Shown in pieces: positions 4,948-5,979 of a stretch of 5,979 bases of DNA (positions within the stretch are counted from its first letter, which is position 1; each line of letters opens with the position of its first letter). Source of the stretch: Methylophilaceae bacterium UBA7525. Lineage in GTDB: Bacteria > Pseudomonadota > Gammaproteobacteria > Burkholderiales > Methylophilaceae. Under the pieces are notes generated by a model, which was given only the letters and a program-made list of their open reading frames with translations, was not told where the DNA came from and searched no databases. The translations under genes and the position numbers were made by a program. The stretch lies in the NCBI GenBank assembly GCA_002479405.1, contig DLMX01000090.1, forward strand, positions 1 through 5,979. The letters are read 5' to 3'.

Positions 4948-5979
4948 GTGACCGGTTCCTCGCGCTTGAAGATCACCCGCAACTTGAACAGCGCCTGCGT
5001 CTCCTGCGCCGTGCGCTCATCGGTGGTGCTACCCTGCAGGTTGGAATAGGAACTGACATTGACCGGCGCCTGTAACACAACGACCTGCGCCACCGCCGCA
5101 TCCGCCTTGAGCCGCTCCACCAGGCGATTGACGCTCTCCAGCGCGGCACGGTAATCGCCGGTGAAACGGCGAATCTCGCCGTTCACAAAGGCGACTTCAT
5201 ACAGGAAATTCGGATCCGGGACAAAAGCGGTCGGCTTCGAGCTGGCAACGTTGGTCACCACCGGACCGCCGGATATGTCGCCATCCTTGGGGTCGGACTC
5301 ATTGCTGAGCACCCAGGCCAGCCGGTTGACATCGATCTCCGGCGAGGCGCTCACGGCCTTGCTGATGACCTGCATTGTCCGCCCCGGCAGACTGGCATTC
5401 TGCAAGATGGCGGCTTCCATATCCGCCACAACCTGCAAGTCGTTGGCAGGGACTGGCGTTACCGGGAAGTCCTTGGCAACTTCTTCATACAACTGCTGCT
5501 GATGCACGGTTGCCAGTGCCGCCTGTTCGGTATGCGTCCGGTTGTCGTAGCCGTGCTTGAAGAAGACCGCCGATAGCGCCAAACCAACCAGCAGAACGAT
5601 GGCGGATGCCGCATTGATCGACTGGCGGATAACCTTGAGCTGGTGATGTTTGCCAAGTTCGCCGGGCGCCAGATTGTCCGGCACGGTGCCGCTGGCGACC
5701 AGTTGCATATGCAGCAGGTCGGGATTGTCGCACAGCAAAACGGGATCCAGTTTGAAGCCGCGCGCCAGTTTTACCAGATCAATGGTATTGCAGATTAAAC
5801 CATGCGCGTGCTCGATATCGCGGCACAGGGTCAGACTGTTTTCCTGATAGGAAGGGATAAGCACTTTAAGCGGTGTTTCGCGACCGATGAAGCGCTGGCT
5901 GATCAGGTAAAGTCTGGCCTTTTCGGTTTCCGACAAATAGAAATAGCCAAGCGAATTCCTTGCTTCCTCGGTATAAGGT
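4944..5979 (-). CDS. GspL/MshI/PilMN-like platform protein, 5' end beyond the window (partial)
   Basis: At least 344 codons are visible; the frame stays open to the window edge. The TTG at 5934-5936 is therefore probably internal, and the 14 codons before it (P-Y-T-E-E-A-R-N-S-L-G-Y-F-Y) continue naturally. Numbering from the edge, residues 1 to about 110 look like the tail of an actin-like cytoplasmic domain (L-S-E-T-E-K-A-R-L-Y, then P-L-K-V-L-I-P). A transmembrane helix follows (about 121-140), then a periplasmic region with a helical segment (Y-E-E-V-A-K-D-F-P), an I-D-V-N-R-L-A-W strand and a ferredoxin-like tail ending F-K-L-R-V-I-F-K-R. GspL has this architecture in one chain; in type IV pili it is split between PilM and PilN. 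The protein would recruit the assembly ATPase and pair with the PilO/GspM-like protein encoded next, with a four-base overlap. It is probably the first or an early gene of the - strand operon. Confidence 0.72.
   Translation of the reverse strand, partial: PYTEEARNSLGYFYLSETEKARLYLISQRFIGRETPLKVLIPSYQENSLTLCRDIEHAHGLICNTIDLVKLARGFKLDPVLLCDNPDLLHMQLVASGTVPDNLAPGELGKHHQLKVIRQSINAASAIVLLVGLALSAVFFKHGYDNRTHTEQAALATVHQQQLYEEVAKDFPVTPVPANDLQVVADMEAAILQNASLPGRTMQVISKAVSASPEIDVNRLAWVLSNESDPKDGDISGGPVVTNVASSKPTAFVPDPNFLYEVAFVNGEIRRFTGDYRAALESVNRLVERLKADAAVAQVVVLQAPVNVSSYSNLQGSTTDERTAQETQALFKLRVIFKREEPVT
4956..4961 (-). promoter_or_regulatory. Ribosome binding site of the PilO/GspM-like gene
   Basis: GAGGAA on the - strand lies eight bases before the ATG at 4945-4947, inside the 3' end of the upstream coding region. 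It supports this start despite the four-base gene overlap. Confidence 0.6.

Noticed and set aside
4555..5049. Open frame of 164 codons on the + strand opposite the PilO-like gene
   Set aside because: The - strand frame has topology, ribosome binding site and ATGA junctions that fit an operon; the + strand product looks like a translation shadow.
1..5979. CRISPR array, tRNA/rRNA genes, insertion sequence or phage integration signs
   Set aside because: No regularly spaced direct repeats, no tRNA-like cloverleaf, no transposase or integrase, and no target-site duplications were seen at the borders of the AT-rich segment.

Overview
The window looks like chromosomal DNA of a proteobacterium, most likely a betaproteobacterium (Nitrosomonadales/Gallionellaceae-like is my best guess). 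The basis is gene content, moderately high GC in most of the window, and the style of the pilin-like proteins; the genus cannot be fixed from the sequence alone.

Left part, + strand: the last codons of what looks like an NfeD-type membrane protein (1-47) are followed after 23 bases by a complete SPFH/Band 7 (stomatin/QmcA-like) gene (71-913). NfeD and SPFH proteins are a classic pair in bacterial membranes. A 132-base intergenic region with a long imperfect palindrome (934-983) separates this pair from a convergent gene cluster.

Right part, - strand (5979 down to 1046): five tightly packed genes that behave as one operon. In transcription order they are: a GspL/MshI/PilMN-like bitopic platform protein cut by the window edge; a PilO/GspM/MshJ-like bitopic protein; a small exported MshK/PilP/GspC-like protein; a large PilX/GspK-like prepilin-type protein; a canonical type IV prepilin with an R-G-F-T-L-I-E signal; and finally a MoeB/ThiF/HesA-family E1-like adenylyltransferase. 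All junctions between neighbours are overlaps of 4 to 14 bases or direct abutments, which suggests translational coupling. The first three would form the inner-membrane/periplasmic alignment part of a type IV filament machine (type IV pilus, MSHA-type pilus or type II secretion). The next two would be filament subunits. The ATPase, inner-membrane polytopic protein, secretin and prepilin peptidase are not in the window.

The most notable points are these. (1) The two prepilin-like genes share a globular module that appears once in the smaller protein and apparently twice in tandem in the larger one. (2) These two genes are markedly AT-rich while every flanking gene, including their operon partners, is GC-rich, as if a subunit cassette had been swapped into or diverged within a conserved operon. 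(3) A sulfur-carrier activating enzyme (MoeB-like) starts directly at the stop codon of the last pilin gene. No RNA genes, CRISPR arrays, insertion sequences or convincing promoters were seen.
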